64,000 bases of DNA from Vibrio xiamenensis (GTDB taxonomy: Bacteria; Pseudomonadota; Gammaproteobacteria; Enterobacterales; Vibrionaceae). Under the pieces are notes generated by a model, which was not told the DNA's origin, made no database searches, and was given only the letters and a program-made list of their open reading frames with translations. The translations under genes and the position numbers were made by a program. Of this stretch, positions 36,189 to 46,360 are shown piece after piece. The DNA lies in NCBI RefSeq assembly GCF_900100015.1, contig NZ_FNDD01000019.1:38434-102433 (forward strand), in the 5' to 3' direction. How positions within the stretch are numbered: the first letter of the stretch is position 1; each line of letters opens with the position of its first letter.

Positions 36189-38078
36189 GTGAACTTTCGA
36201 TACGATATCAACGGATTAAGAGCTATTGCTGTCATTGCTGTAGTTATATTCCACTTTAAGTCGACGCTTATGCCTGGTGGCTTTGCCGGCGTTGACATTT
36301 TCTTTGTTATTTCTGGTTTTTTGATGACCGGAATTATATTCCGTGGCTTAGAAGAAAACGCATTTAATCTGTTTAAATTTTACGTTGCGCGCGCTAATCG
36401 TATTATCCCTGCATTATCCGTCGTTTGTGTATGTTTACTAATTTATGGCTGGTTCTTTCTTTCTCCTATCGAATATCAAGAGGTTGGTAAACACGTCACC
36501 GCCAGCTTGTTCTTTGTTTCCAACATTGTTTACAAACATGAGTCCGGGTACTTTGATGCCGATTCACATTTCAAATGGCTATTGCACACTTGGTCTTTGT
36601 CGGTTGAATGGCAGTTCTATATTCTCTATCCACTGGTACTGGTACTTCTCAAACGCTTTTTATCGATAACCAACCTCAAGCGCTTAGTGGTTGTTGGGGC
36701 CATATTCAGTTTGCTGATCAGTATTGTTTTGACAATGCGCTCACCAACAGCGGCCTACTATTTATTTCCCACTCGAGCTTGGGAAATGATGTGCGGTGGT
36801 ATCGCCTACATTTACCCTTTGTCGTTGAGTATCAAGTTAAAAAAACGGGTCGAGTGGGCAGGGCTGCTGCTTATTGTTTTATCCTATGCGCTGATCTCAA
36901 GCCATACGCCATGGCCAGGCTATTTGGCTTTATTACCAGTGTTAGGCGCGTACCTTATTTTGATCGCCAACCGTCAGGATAGCGTGGTTACCAATAATGT
37001 GGTGTTTCAATACATCGGCAAATGGTCTTACTCCATTTACCTATGGCATTGGCCTTTAGTGGTGTTTGGCTATTTCAGTATTGATTATTGGTTTATTTTC
37101 GGTGGGCCGTTATCGATTTTATTAGGATGGGTAAGCTATCGGTGGGTTGAATCGATTAAATTTCCAAGCCTGTTACAGTGGAAGACTATTCTCCAAGTCA
37201 AGCCATTGTGGTTATCGCTGGGTGTGGCGGTGTTTTCATTTACCGTTCTTTATATGAACGGTATTGATTCTACGTATCGGTCCGGTGCAACCTCACTTAG
37301 AGCTAAATTTTTAGATAAATACCTAACCTACGACATGGACCCATCAGGGCTATTCAACTTGTGCAATACATCGCTTCAAATCCATCTCACTGGCAAGGTA
37401 CAAGTGAGCGATAAGTGTATTAGTGAGAAAACCGGTGGGGTGTTTTTATGGGGCGATTCGCACATGGGAGCTCTTTCCACTGGTCTGCGAAAAAATCTGC
37501 CACCGGACGTGCCATTTAGCCAGTTAACATCTTCTGGCTGCTTACCGTCATTTACTATTAAACGTCATGGTTCCAATCGCTCAGATATTGGCTGCGATTA
37601 CTCAAATGGCATCGCTTACCAGTCGATTGTGAAAACCAAACCCAGAGTGGTGATTCTCGGAGCTCGACGCTTTCATGAGCAAAATGATTGGCTTAACACT
37701 GTTGATACGCTTAAAAGTTTAGGGGTCAAAAAGGTGATCATTATGGGGCCGTTTCCTCAATGGCAGCCGTCGCTTCCGCTGATTTACTTTCAAAAGCATT
37801 ATGGTGAAGAATTTATTAGCGATAACAGTTTTGATCCGTCAGTGGTTGAAAATAATAGCTACCTAGAGCATATGCATGAAGACAACAACAAGTTTGTTTT
37901 CATCGACCTGTTTAAATCCCTGTGTCGATTCGCGACAGACAAAAATAGCTTTAGCTGTCGAGCTGAGGTTGACGGCGATTTAATTGCTTTTGATTACGGT
38001 CACTTGACCACCACAGGATCTGATTTTGTGGTTAAGAATTATATGATGAATGAGATAACCAGCGGATTGAGCTATTAA
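36189..38078 (+). CDS. OafA/YrhL-type membrane acyltransferase with SGNH domain
   Basis: Likely O-acetylates a cell-surface glycan such as lipopolysaccharide O-antigen or capsule. The first 340 residues form an acyltransferase-3 domain of about ten membrane helices, beginning DINGLRAIAVIAVVIFH with the conserved Arg and His. Residues about 395-629 form an SGNH hydrolase-like domain with GDSHMG and a C-terminal DYGHLTTTG (catalytic Asp/His). 629 residues; the GTG at 36189 follows GGAGCCAAGGGA. A lone gene behind an AT-rich flank, which together suggest horizontal acquisition. Acceptor sugar unknown. Confidence 0.88.
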   Translation: MNFRYDINGLRAIAVIAVVIFHFKSTLMPGGFAGVDIFFVISGFLMTGIIFRGLEENAFNLFKFYVARANRIIPALSVVCVCLLIYGWFFLSPIEYQEVGKHVTASLFFVSNIVYKHESGYFDADSHFKWLLHTWSLSVEWQFYILYPLVLVLLKRFLSITNLKRLVVVGAIFSLLISIVLTMRSPTAAYYLFPTRAWEMMCGGIAYIYPLSLSIKLKKRVEWAGLLLIVLSYALISSHTPWPGYLALLPVLGAYLILIANRQDSVVTNNVVFQYIGKWSYSIYLWHWPLVVFGYFSIDYWFIFGGPLSILLGWVSYRWVESIKFPSLLQWKTILQVKPLWLSLGVAVFSFTVLYMNGIDSTYRSGATSLRAKFLDKYLTYDMDPSGLFNLCNTSLQIHLTGKVQVSDKCISEKTGGVFLWGDSHMGALSTGLRKNLPPDVPFSQLTSSGCLPSFTIKRHGSNRSDIGCDYSNGIAYQSIVKTKPRVVILGARRFHEQNDWLNTVDTLKSLGVKKVIIMGPFPQWQPSLPLIYFQKHYGEEFISDNSFDPSVVENNSYLEHMHEDNNKFVFIDLFKSLCRFATDKNSFSCRAEVDGDLIAFDYGHLTTTGSDFVVKNYMMNEITSGLSY

Positions 38079-38129
38079 TTGGAGACCTGAGCGCCTGTCA
38101 ACCTTATTTAGGATGGGGCACTTGTATAA

Positions 38130-38156
38130 AAAAGGCCGGAGTATTTCCGGCCTTTT
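38130..38156. terminator. Bidirectional terminator between acyltransferase and gorA
   Basis: An 11-bp stem AAAAGGCCGGA/TCCGGCCTTTT between convergent genes. Confidence 0.9.
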
Positions 38157-38173
38157 GCATATCATCTAATTGC

Positions 38174-39544
38174 TTAGCGCATGGTAACGAACTCTTCGCT
38201 ACCGGTCGGGTGAATGGCAACCACGGAGTCGAAGTCTGCTTTGGTTGCGCCCATTTTCATGGCAACGCCAAAGCCTTGAATCATTTCATCGACTGCAAAA
38301 CCGATGCCGTGTAGGCCAACGACTTTCTCGTCATCACCCGCGCAGACAAGTTTCATCTTGCATGGTTGACGGTGTTGGGTCACTGCGGTGTACATCGCGG
38401 TAAAGCCCGATGTGTAAACTTTAACGTTGTCTTCGCCGTATTTCGCGATTGCTTCCGGCTCGGTCAAACCGATAGTGCCGATTGGCGGGTGGCTAAAGAC
38501 CACCGTTGGTACCAAGTCGTAATCCATTTTGGCGTTTGTCTGGTTGTTAAACAAACGCTCAGAAAGTTGACGACCAGCTTTCACCGCCACTGGCGTTAAC
38601 TCAATACCGCCTTCCATGATATCGCCGACACAGTAAATGCCTTCAACATTGGTTTGCTGGTATTCATCCACTTTGATGTAACCGTAATCGTTGGTGGCAA
38701 CGCCAGTCGCAGCCAGATTAATCGCATCGGTTGCCGGATGACGGCCAATTGCCCAGATTAGGGTATCGACGTTTTGCGAGTGACCATTTTCAAAGTGCAG
38801 AGTTAAGCTGCCATCGGCTTCTTTAACCACTTCTTTTGGCACGGAGTTGGTGTGCAGTTTTGGACCTTCGGCCTCCATCACTTCAACTAGTGTGTCAATG
38901 ACCATAGGGTCAAAGCTGCGCAGTGGTGACTCTTTACGAACAAACAGATGCGTTTCGGTACCTAGTGCGTTCAATACGCCGGCAATTTCAACCGCAATGT
39001 AACCTGCGCCGACAACAGCAACGCGTTTTGGCTGCTCGTTGAGGTCAAAGAAACCGTTTGAGTCGATGCCGTATTCCGCGCCAGGAATGTTTGGAATGGT
39101 TGGACGACCACCCACGGCGATTAGAATATGGTCAGCCGTGTAGTGCTCACCGTTCACTTCTACGGTTTTTACATCGCCATCATCTCCTGCAACAAAGCGT
39201 GCAAAGCCACGAATGACTTCTACTTTGTTGTTACCCAGAACGCGGTCGTACGATTGGTGAATGCGGCCAATGTAAGCTTGGCGACTCTCAACCATTTTGG
39301 CCCAGTCAAAGCCTTTTACTTCGACATCAAAGCCGTAATCTGGGGCATATAAGTTCATGGCTTCAGCGACTTGCGCGCCGTGCCACATGACTTTCTTCGG
39401 TACACAACCAACGTTGACGCAAGTACCGCCAAGATCTTTCGCTTCAATAAGCGCGACTTTGGCGCCGTACATCGCCGCGCGGTTTGCTGAGGCAATACCG
39501 CCGCTACCGCCACCGATACAGATATAGTCGAAATGAGTCGCCAT
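38174..39544 (-). CDS. gorA: Glutathione reductase
   Basis: NADPH-dependent flavoenzyme that keeps glutathione reduced. The FAD-binding GGGSGG is at residues 11-16, the redox-active pair CVNVGC gives Cys42 and Cys47, exactly as in E. coli Gor, and the C-terminal HPTGSEE holds the catalytic His. The ATG at 39544 follows GGAG by seven bases (456 residues); an in-frame ATG at 39556 overlaps that Shine-Dalgarno and is less likely. rlmJ and prlC are its neighbours, as in E. coli. Confidence 0.96.
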   Translation of the reverse strand: MATHFDYICIGGGSGGIASANRAAMYGAKVALIEAKDLGGTCVNVGCVPKKVMWHGAQVAEAMNLYAPDYGFDVEVKGFDWAKMVESRQAYIGRIHQSYDRVLGNNKVEVIRGFARFVAGDDGDVKTVEVNGEHYTADHILIAVGGRPTIPNIPGAEYGIDSNGFFDLNEQPKRVAVVGAGYIAVEIAGVLNALGTETHLFVRKESPLRSFDPMVIDTLVEVMEAEGPKLHTNSVPKEVVKEADGSLTLHFENGHSQNVDTLIWAIGRHPATDAINLAATGVATNDYGYIKVDEYQQTNVEGIYCVGDIMEGGIELTPVAVKAGRQLSERLFNNQTNAKMDYDLVPTVVFSHPPIGTIGLTEPEAIAKYGEDNVKVYTSGFTAMYTAVTQHRQPCKMKLVCAGDDEKVVGLHGIGFAVDEMIQGFGVAMKMGATKADFDSVVAIHPTGSEEFVTMR

Positions 39545-39683
39545 TACTTTCTCCATTTATTTGAGGCCAAAGACAAATTGTTGAGTCGCTGATGTTGGCC
39601 CACTGAATATTATTTCTAAGTGATTAAAATGATATGGAGGCAGATCTGTTGAACTCAATCTGCCTCGGTGAATTTTTGCTGCA

Positions 39684-40523
39684 TTACTCTGGAACCACCC
39701 ATTCCACTTTGAAATGACCAGTCGCCGGGGCAATCGCCTGTTTAAGGAAAGGCAGCACAGTCTGCATTTGGCTTTCCAACTTCCAAGGCGGGTTGATGAC
39801 TATCATACCGGAAGCGGTCATGCCGCGCTCGGTCGTATCCGGTGAAACACCCAGCTCAATTTGTAAAATTTTGCGAATGCCCAAGCCTTGTAAACCTTCC
39901 AGCATGTCTTCGATATCGCAGCGATTCACCACCGGGTACCAAATCGCGTAGATACCGGTTGCCCAGCGTTTATGGCTTTGGGCGATGGCGGTAACCACAT
40001 CGCGATATTCGCGCGCCAGCTCATATGGCGGATCAATCAATACCAGGCCTCGACGCTCTTTTGGCGGCAAGCTGGCTTTTAAGCGCGAGAAGCCATCCTC
40101 TTTAAAGATTTTGACTTGGCGATCGCGGTGAAACTCTTGCTCTAGCAATGGAAAATCACTGGGATGCAGCTCGGTCAGCACCATACGATCTTGCTCACGG
40201 ATCTGAGCGCGAGCGACGCGTGGTGAGCCCGGATAGTAACGAAGTGTGTCACCGTTATTGAGTTGAGCTACCGCATCAAGATAGCTTTGTACTTCCGCTG
40301 GAATGTCGGCCTGTTGCCAGATGCGCGCGATACCTTGTTTGTACTCTCCGGTTTTTTCTGACCATTCGTGAGTCAGGTCGTAGCGTCCGACACCAGAATG
40401 GGTATCGTGGTATACGAAAGGCGTCTCTTTTTGCTTTAACGCATCAAGAATCAAACTCTGCACTATATGTTTAACCACATCAGCGTGGTTACCAGCATGG
40501 AAGCTGTGGCGATAACTTAACAA
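39684..40523 (-). CDS. rlmJ: 23S rRNA adenine-2030 N6-methyltransferase RlmJ
   Basis: Methylates A2030 of 23S rRNA using SAM. The whole sequence follows E. coli RlmJ (279 versus 280 residues): LSYRHSFHAGNHADV at the start, LIDPPYE as the catalytic motif near residue 163, and GMTASGMIVINPPW near the end. The start codon is TTG at 40523, fixed by that family alignment. Divergent from prlC and transcribed towards gorA. Confidence 0.95.
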   Translation of the reverse strand: MLSYRHSFHAGNHADVVKHIVQSLILDALKQKETPFVYHDTHSGVGRYDLTHEWSEKTGEYKQGIARIWQQADIPAEVQSYLDAVAQLNNGDTLRYYPGSPRVARAQIREQDRMVLTELHPSDFPLLEQEFHRDRQVKIFKEDGFSRLKASLPPKERRGLVLIDPPYELAREYRDVVTAIAQSHKRWATGIYAIWYPVVNRCDIEDMLEGLQGLGIRKILQIELGVSPDTTERGMTASGMIVINPPWKLESQMQTVLPFLKQAIAPATGHFKVEWVVPE

Positions 40524-40691
40524 AACGAACTCTCAAAAATGGGCCTGTGGCGCAATTACTATCAGTCAATGCGGCAAATTATACGCCACTATTGAAAATT
40601 GCTGAACCTACCTATATTTACTAATTAATATCCGCAATGATTGATAAGTGATTTAAGCCTTCATCACTTTCGTTAACAAAAGGAATTCTCT

Positions 40692-42734
40692 ATGTCGAAC
40701 CCTCTGCTTAGCATCACGGATTTACCTGCGTTTTCGCAGATAAAACCAGAGCACGTCAAGCCAGCTGTGGAGCAAGCGATCAGCGACTGTCGCAGCAAAA
40801 TCGAGCAAGTTCTTGAAGCCAATGATGCGCCCACTTGGGAAAACTTAGTGGCACCGATTGAAGAAGTCGACGATCACTTAAGTCGCTTGTGGTCTCCTGT
40901 GAGCCATTTAAATTCGGTGATGAACAGTGAAGAGCTGCGCGAAGCCTATGAAAGCTGCCTTCCTTTGTTATCGGAATACGGCACTTGGGTTGGTCAGCAT
41001 AAAGGCTTGTTTGAAGCCTATAAAGCCATTAAAGCCAGTGACGAATTTGCCGGTTTAACCCGCGCTCAGCAAAAAACCATCACCGATTCACTGCGTGACT
41101 TCGAGCTATCGGGTATCGGCTTGCCAAAAGATCAACAAACGCGCTATGGCGAAATCAGCAAACGCATGTCTGAGCTGGGCTCGCAATTTTCTAATAATGT
41201 GCTTGATGCGACTATGGGTTGGACCAAGCACATTGCCGATCAAGCAGAGCTTACAGGTATGCCTGAATCTGCGCTAGCGGCGGCTCAAGCGGCGGCAGAA
41301 GCCAAAGAGCTTGACGGTTACTTGCTGACTCTGGATATTCCGTCGTATCTGCCAGTCATGACCTACTGTGATAACCAAGCGCTGCGCGCCGAGCTTTACG
41401 AAGCTTACGTGACTCGCGCCTCTGACCGCGGACCAAATGCTGGTAAGTGGGACAACACCGATATCATTAACGAGCAGTTGAAACTGCGCCATGAAATCGC
41501 ACGTATGTTGGGTTTTAGCAGTTTTAGTGAAAAGTCACTGGCAACCAAAATGGCGGAAACGCCCGCTCAGGTGCTGGGCTTTTTAAATGATTTAGCGGCC
41601 AAAGCGAAACCGCAAGGTGAAAAAGAAGTGGAAGAGCTGCGCCAATTTGCCAAAGCAGAATTTGGCGTTGACGAGCTCAACCCTTGGGACATCGCTTATT
41701 ACAGTGAAAAACAAAAGCAGCATCTGTTTGAAATTTCTGACGAAGAGCTGCGCCCTTACTTTCCTGAGCAAAAAGTGGTGAATGGCTTGTTTGAAGTCCT
41801 TAACCGCGTGTTTGGCATGAAAGTCGTGGAACGCGAAGGCGTAGATACCTGGCATCCGTCAGTGCGCTTCTTTGATATTTTCGATAGCCAAGACAAGCTG
41901 CGCGGCAGTTTCTATCTCGACCTTTACGCTCGTGAACACAAGCGTGGCGGTGCGTGGATGGACGAATGTCGAGTACGCCGCATCAATGCGCAAGGTGAAC
42001 TGCAAACCCCGGTGGCGTATCTAACCTGTAACTTCAACAAGCCGGTTGGTGATAAGCCAGCGCTGTTTACTCACGATGAAGTGGTTACTCTGTTCCACGA
42101 AACTGGCCACGGCATTCACCATATGCTGACTCAAGTCGAGACCGGCGCGGTATCGGGAATTAACGGTGTGCCTTGGGACGCGGTGGAATTACCAAGTCAG
42201 TTCCTTGAGAACTGGTGCTGGGAAGAACAAGCACTGGCGTTTATCTCAGGCCATTACCAAACTGGTGAACCATTGCCAAAAGCGATGCTAGATAAAATGT
42301 TGGCGGCGAAAAACTTCCAGTCGGCGATGTTTATTCTGCGCCAATTGGAGTTTGGTCTGTTTGATTTTACTCTCCACACCGAATACGACCCAGAAGTGGG
42401 CGCGCGAGTGCTGGAAACTCTTGCTCAAGTCAAAGCCAAAGTGGCGGTATTACCAAGCTTAGAGTGGACCCGCTTCTCACACAGCTTTAGCCACATCTTT
42501 GCTGGTGGATACAGTGCTGGTTACTACAGCTACTTATGGGCTGAAGTGTTGTCTTCAGATGCGTTTTCACGCTTTGAAGAAGAAGGCATTTTTAACCAGC
42601 AAACTGGTCAAAGCTTCCTGCACAATATTCTCGAAATGGGCGGCAGTGAAGAGCCAATGGAATTGTTCAAGCGCTTCCGTGGCCGTGAGCCGGAAATCGA
42701 TGCGCTGCTTCGTCATGCTGGGATCGCCGCTTAA
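40692..42734 (+). CDS. prlC: Oligopeptidase A
   Basis: Cytosolic M3 zinc metallopeptidase that degrades short peptides, including cleaved signal peptides. The zinc site HETGH begins at His469, the same position as in E. coli OpdA, and the protein has the E. coli length (680). AAAAGGAATT precedes the ATG by a good distance. It is convergent with nothing and ends in its own terminator. Confidence 0.96.
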   Translation: MSNPLLSITDLPAFSQIKPEHVKPAVEQAISDCRSKIEQVLEANDAPTWENLVAPIEEVDDHLSRLWSPVSHLNSVMNSEELREAYESCLPLLSEYGTWVGQHKGLFEAYKAIKASDEFAGLTRAQQKTITDSLRDFELSGIGLPKDQQTRYGEISKRMSELGSQFSNNVLDATMGWTKHIADQAELTGMPESALAAAQAAAEAKELDGYLLTLDIPSYLPVMTYCDNQALRAELYEAYVTRASDRGPNAGKWDNTDIINEQLKLRHEIARMLGFSSFSEKSLATKMAETPAQVLGFLNDLAAKAKPQGEKEVEELRQFAKAEFGVDELNPWDIAYYSEKQKQHLFEISDEELRPYFPEQKVVNGLFEVLNRVFGMKVVEREGVDTWHPSVRFFDIFDSQDKLRGSFYLDLYAREHKRGGAWMDECRVRRINAQGELQTPVAYLTCNFNKPVGDKPALFTHDEVVTLFHETGHGIHHMLTQVETGAVSGINGVPWDAVELPSQFLENWCWEEQALAFISGHYQTGEPLPKAMLDKMLAAKNFQSAMFILRQLEFGLFDFTLHTEYDPEVGARVLETLAQVKAKVAVLPSLEWTRFSHSFSHIFAGGYSAGYYSYLWAEVLSSDAFSRFEEEGIFNQQTGQSFLHNILEMGGSEEPMELFKRFRGREPEIDALLRHAGIAA

Positions 42735-42781
42735 TTGGCTCAATCCTGCTAGCTAGTCAATTACTAATAAACTTAAGCGTT

Positions 42782-42809
42782 AAAGCCCTCCGTTTGGAGG
42801 GCTTTTTTT
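42782..42809 (+). terminator. Terminator of prlC
   Basis: A 10-bp stem AAAGCCCTCC/GGAGGGCTTT followed by more T's. Confidence 0.9.
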
Positions 42810-43585
42810 ATGTGTGAAATTGGCGTCACTCAGCGCTGCTTAATTGCTCGCAACCTGTTATCTGTACAGCGATTTAGGCTTTTGGTTACCTATGATCTAT
42901 TTACTGTAAAAGCTGTACAGCAAAAAAGTGTGTCGCAATTCGATACGGCGCAGTCCAATGACCGAATTTGTCGCTTAAGGGGGAAGTCATTGCAAATGGT
43001 TAGCACAAGCCTTATGTACAGCTGATGATGTCAGTGCTTAGCTTTAAAATGAAGATTATTGCTTAACTTATTGATTTTACTTTGTTTATGTCTTTTTTGG
43101 TTGCTATGTTCTAAATGCTATAACAAGTGCTTAAAGAGTGGCTGTACAGCGATTTTAGTAAAAGGAACATGGTAGGCTAAAAGCCTATTAACCTGCTAGG
43201 CAATGAGGGGTGTACAGCTTTTTTAAGGGAAGGGTTGCTATGTTCTATTTGCTGCTTTAGCTGTACAGCTCATAGCGAGTCAAAAATTAGCCATGAGATT
43301 GAAACTTATCGTAGACCTAATCCAATCGTGGTTATTGGCATCTAAACCAAGTTGGCCTTTGTTAATTCTAAAGTTTATTTTGCTGTTTTTGCAACCACTT
43401 GAGTAAAAAGTGTCGTATGAGTGGCATTTTTGCTTGGCCTCCTCAAATTGCGGCGGATTTTGAAGCTGGAGTATCGGGATTTTTACTCGCGCAGCTTTAA
43501 TCTGGTGAATCGCTCGCTGCAATGTATAGATAAACAACTGAATAATAAAAGATTAATTTTCATCCATTTTTTCTTGGCTTTGCTC
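42810..43585. repeat. Gene-free region with six TGTACAGC motifs
   Basis: TGTACAGC occurs on the plus strand at about 42863, 42914, 43015, 43143, 43211 and 43262; in three cases it is the full 10-bp palindrome GCTGTACAGC (42912, 43141, 43260). The flanks also share fragments such as CTATGTTCTA and CTATGATCTATTT, so the region may be a decayed tandem repeat. No open reading frame with family support was found. The motif is not a LexA box, which needs eight bases between CTGT and ACAG. Confidence 0.6.
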
Positions 43586-43638
43586 TGAACACAGCCAAGT
43601 GTTTAGGTTATAATCGCTGTCTATGTATAAATAACCAG
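43586..43638 (+). promoter_or_regulatory. uvrD promoter with LexA-like box
   Basis: TGAACA (43586-43591) and TATAAT (43609-43614) are 17 bases apart. Just downstream, the 16 bases at 43623-43638 (ATGTATAAATAACCAG) agree at 13 positions with the E. coli uvrD SOS box as I remember it, so control by LexA is likely. Confidence 0.6.
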
Positions 43639-43647
43639 TAGCCTGAC

Positions 43648-45822
43648 ATGATCGATCCTTCCTTACTTCTCGATGGTCTTAACGACAAACAACGCCAAGC
43701 GGTCGCGGCGCCGCTTGAGAACTTACTTGTACTTGCCGGTGCGGGGAGTGGTAAAACGCGCGTGTTGGTTCACCGTATCGCTTGGCTGATGTCGGTTGAG
43801 CAGGCTTCGCCGTTTTCGATTATGTCGGTCACCTTTACCAATAAAGCCGCGGCTGAGATGCGTGGGCGTATTGAAGAGCTGATGATGGGCAGTGCTTCTG
43901 GAATGTGGAACGGGACTTTCCACGGTATTTGTCACCGTATTTTGCGCGCCCATTACTTGGATGCCAAGCTGCCAGAAGATTTTCAGATCATCGACAGCGA
44001 CGACCAGCAACGCTTGCTGCGCCGTTTGATCAAAGCGCAGAATCTGGATGAAAAACAGTGGCCTGCTCGCCAAGCGGCGTGGTGGATCAACGGTAAGAAA
44101 GATGAAGGCTTACGTCCGCAGCACATCGATGCTTACCACGATCCGATCACCAAAACCTATTTGCAGCTTTATCGTGCTTATCAAGAGGCGTGTGATCGCG
44201 CCGGGTTGGTCGATTTTGCGGAAATTTTGCTGCGTGCCCATGAATTACTGCGCGATAAAAAACACATTCGCGAACATTATCAGGCGCGTTTCCAACACAT
44301 TCTGGTCGACGAATTCCAAGATACCAACAACATTCAATATGCTTGGCTGCGTATGATGGCGGGGCCAAATAGCCATGTAATGATCGTCGGTGACGATGAC
44401 CAATCGATTTATGGCTGGCGCGGCGCCAAAGTAGAAAACATTGAGAAATTCACTCAAGAGTTTCCAAGCGTCAACACTATTCGTCTTGAGCAAAACTACC
44501 GTTCGACCAAAACCATTTTGGATGCATCGAACGCTTTGATTGCCAATAACACCGAACGTATGGGCAAAGAGCTGTGGACCGATGGCAGTGAAGGCGAATT
44601 GATTTCGGTGTATTCGGCGTACAACGAATTGGATGAAGCGCGTTTTACGGTCAGTAAAATCAAAGAGTGGCAAGATAAAGGCGGCGTGCTCAATGATTGC
44701 GCCATGTTGTATCGCAACAACGCCCAGTCGCGGGTGCTGGAAGAAGCCTTGATTCAAGCTGGCTTGCCGTATCGTATTTATGGAGGTATGCGCTTCTTCG
44801 AACGTCAGGAAATTCGTGATGCGCTCAGCTATATGCGGTTGATGTCGAACCGAAACGACGACGCGGCATTTGAACGTATCGTTAACACGCCAACTCGCGG
44901 TATGGGCGATAAAACATTGGAGACCATTCGTTTTGCCGCTCGAGAACGTGGCTGCACTATGTGGGATGCCAGTATTGCTCTGCTCAGCGAACAAGTGCTC
45001 ACCGGGCGGGCCGCAGGCGCGCTCAGTCGCTTTGTCGAACTGATCAATGCCCTTGAAGACGATACATTAGAATTACCGCTGCATGAGCAAACCAATCACG
45101 TGATTCACTCATCTGGCTTGTACACCATGTACGAGCAAGAAAAGGGTGAGAAATCCAAAGCGCGCATTGAGAACTTGGAAGAGCTGGTCACCGCGACCCG
45201 TCAGTTTGAAAAACCGGAAGAAGCGGAAGAGATGTCGTTGCTGACTGCATTTTTAACCCATGCTGCGCTAGAAGCGGGTGAAGGGCAAGCGGATGAGTTT
45301 GACGATGCGGTGCAACTGATGACGCTGCACAGCGCGAAAGGTTTGGAGTTTCCGCTGGTGTTTATGGTCGGTGTCGAAGAGGGCATGTTCCCAAGCCAAA
45401 TGTCAGCAGAAGAAGCTGGGCGTTTGGAAGAAGAGCGCCGCCTTTGTTATGTTGGCATGACGCGAGCGATGGAAAAACTCTACATCACTTACGCAGAAAT
45501 GCGCCGTTTGTACGGACAAGACAAATACCATAAGCCGTCACGTTTTATTCGCGAATTGCCAGAAGCGTGTTTGGATGAAGTACGTATGAAAGCGCAAGTG
45601 AGCCGACCGGCCAGCAGTGGTCGCTTTAGTCAAAGTGTGGTGAAAGAGACTTTCAATGAAACGGGCTTTAGCCTTGGCTCACGCGTGAAGCATCCTAAGT
45701 TTGGCGAGGGAACCATCATTAACTTTGAAGGTAGCGGTCCGCAGAGCCGTGTTCAGGTTGCGTTTAATGGTGAAGGTATCAAATGGCTGGTGACCGCTTA
45801 CGCCAAACTGGAACAGCTTTAA
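43648..45822 (+). CDS. uvrD: DNA helicase II UvrD
   Basis: 3'-5' helicase of nucleotide excision and mismatch repair. Walker A GAGSGKT is at residues 32-38, VDEFQDTN and GDDDQSIYGWRGA follow, and MTLHSAKGLEFP and VGMTRA complete the superfamily 1 motifs. A C-terminal Tudor-like tail (VKHPKFGEGTIINFEGSG) that binds RNA polymerase is present, as in E. coli UvrD and not in Rep. 724 residues (E. coli 720). Confidence 0.96.
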   Translation: MIDPSLLLDGLNDKQRQAVAAPLENLLVLAGAGSGKTRVLVHRIAWLMSVEQASPFSIMSVTFTNKAAAEMRGRIEELMMGSASGMWNGTFHGICHRILRAHYLDAKLPEDFQIIDSDDQQRLLRRLIKAQNLDEKQWPARQAAWWINGKKDEGLRPQHIDAYHDPITKTYLQLYRAYQEACDRAGLVDFAEILLRAHELLRDKKHIREHYQARFQHILVDEFQDTNNIQYAWLRMMAGPNSHVMIVGDDDQSIYGWRGAKVENIEKFTQEFPSVNTIRLEQNYRSTKTILDASNALIANNTERMGKELWTDGSEGELISVYSAYNELDEARFTVSKIKEWQDKGGVLNDCAMLYRNNAQSRVLEEALIQAGLPYRIYGGMRFFERQEIRDALSYMRLMSNRNDDAAFERIVNTPTRGMGDKTLETIRFAARERGCTMWDASIALLSEQVLTGRAAGALSRFVELINALEDDTLELPLHEQTNHVIHSSGLYTMYEQEKGEKSKARIENLEELVTATRQFEKPEEAEEMSLLTAFLTHAALEAGEGQADEFDDAVQLMTLHSAKGLEFPLVFMVGVEEGMFPSQMSAEEAGRLEEERRLCYVGMTRAMEKLYITYAEMRRLYGQDKYHKPSRFIRELPEACLDEVRMKAQVSRPASSGRFSQSVVKETFNETGFSLGSRVKHPKFGEGTIINFEGSGPQSRVQVAFNGEGIKWLVTAYAKLEQL

Positions 45823-45844
45823 CTCGCTGATATCAATATGAAAG

Positions 45845-45868
45845 GAGTGCTTCGGCGCTCTTTTTTTT
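45845..45868 (+). terminator. Terminator of uvrD
   Basis: GAGTGC-TTCG-GCGCTC stem-loop with one wobble pair and eight T. Confidence 0.8.
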
Positions 45869-45940
45869 CGCTAGATGCCGATGAGGTCGGGCTTGGGAGA
45901 GCAATTCGATTCGGTATCCATGTGCCATGAAGAGATAAAG

Positions 45941-46354
45941 AAAAACCCCGAGGGCTTGCGCCCATCGGGGTTATAGTCTTACTTGCAGCAATCCGGCTAC
46001 TATAGGTGCTCCCTGCATCTATTCCTTGATAAGTGTGCTGAAATCCGTCAGCTTAGTCCTTTCATCGCCTTCCTAGCGGTGTCCTTGACCTATCCTGGTC
46101 CACTAACTATCCCAGTTAGCTCTCATCACTTAATCCCTGAGCGGTGTCCTTTACATCATCCTGATGTTGAGTCCTTGCCTCGTCCAGAGGTGTCCATTTC
46201 ACTTCCTGTTTAGTAACCATCCTAGTTACTATTGCGTCCGTTCAATGTCCAGTTTGCTATCCATGCCGATCATTCTTCCTGAATAACCGAATCTTCGTCC
46301 TGAAGATAACCAATCCGTGGTGATTTCCTGTTCCTTGCCAGCATCCTACCGACG
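45941..46354 (-). ncRNA. csrB: CsrB-family regulatory RNA
   Basis: Read on the minus strand, this gene-free segment has about twenty GGA motifs, most as AGGA or AGGAT in hairpin loops (for example CATCAGGATGATG and AACTAGGATGGTT), and ends in a strong hairpin with GGGGTTTTT at 45941-45972. This is the structure of RNAs that sequester CsrA. It lies between uvrD and ggt. The 5' end near 46354 is set by the promoter-like elements upstream. With csrC at 2490, two of the expected Vibrio Csr RNAs are in this window. Confidence 0.92.
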
Positions 46355-46360
46355 AATTTG

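Noticed and set aside
42862..43269. SOS (LexA) boxes
   Set aside because: The TGTACAGC motif has no eight-base spacer between CTGT and ACAG, so it cannot be a standard LexA site.
42810..43585. CRISPR array or integron attC sites
   Set aside because: The spacing between motifs is irregular (about 50 to 130 bases), the shared part is only 8-10 bases, and no cas or integrase gene is near.
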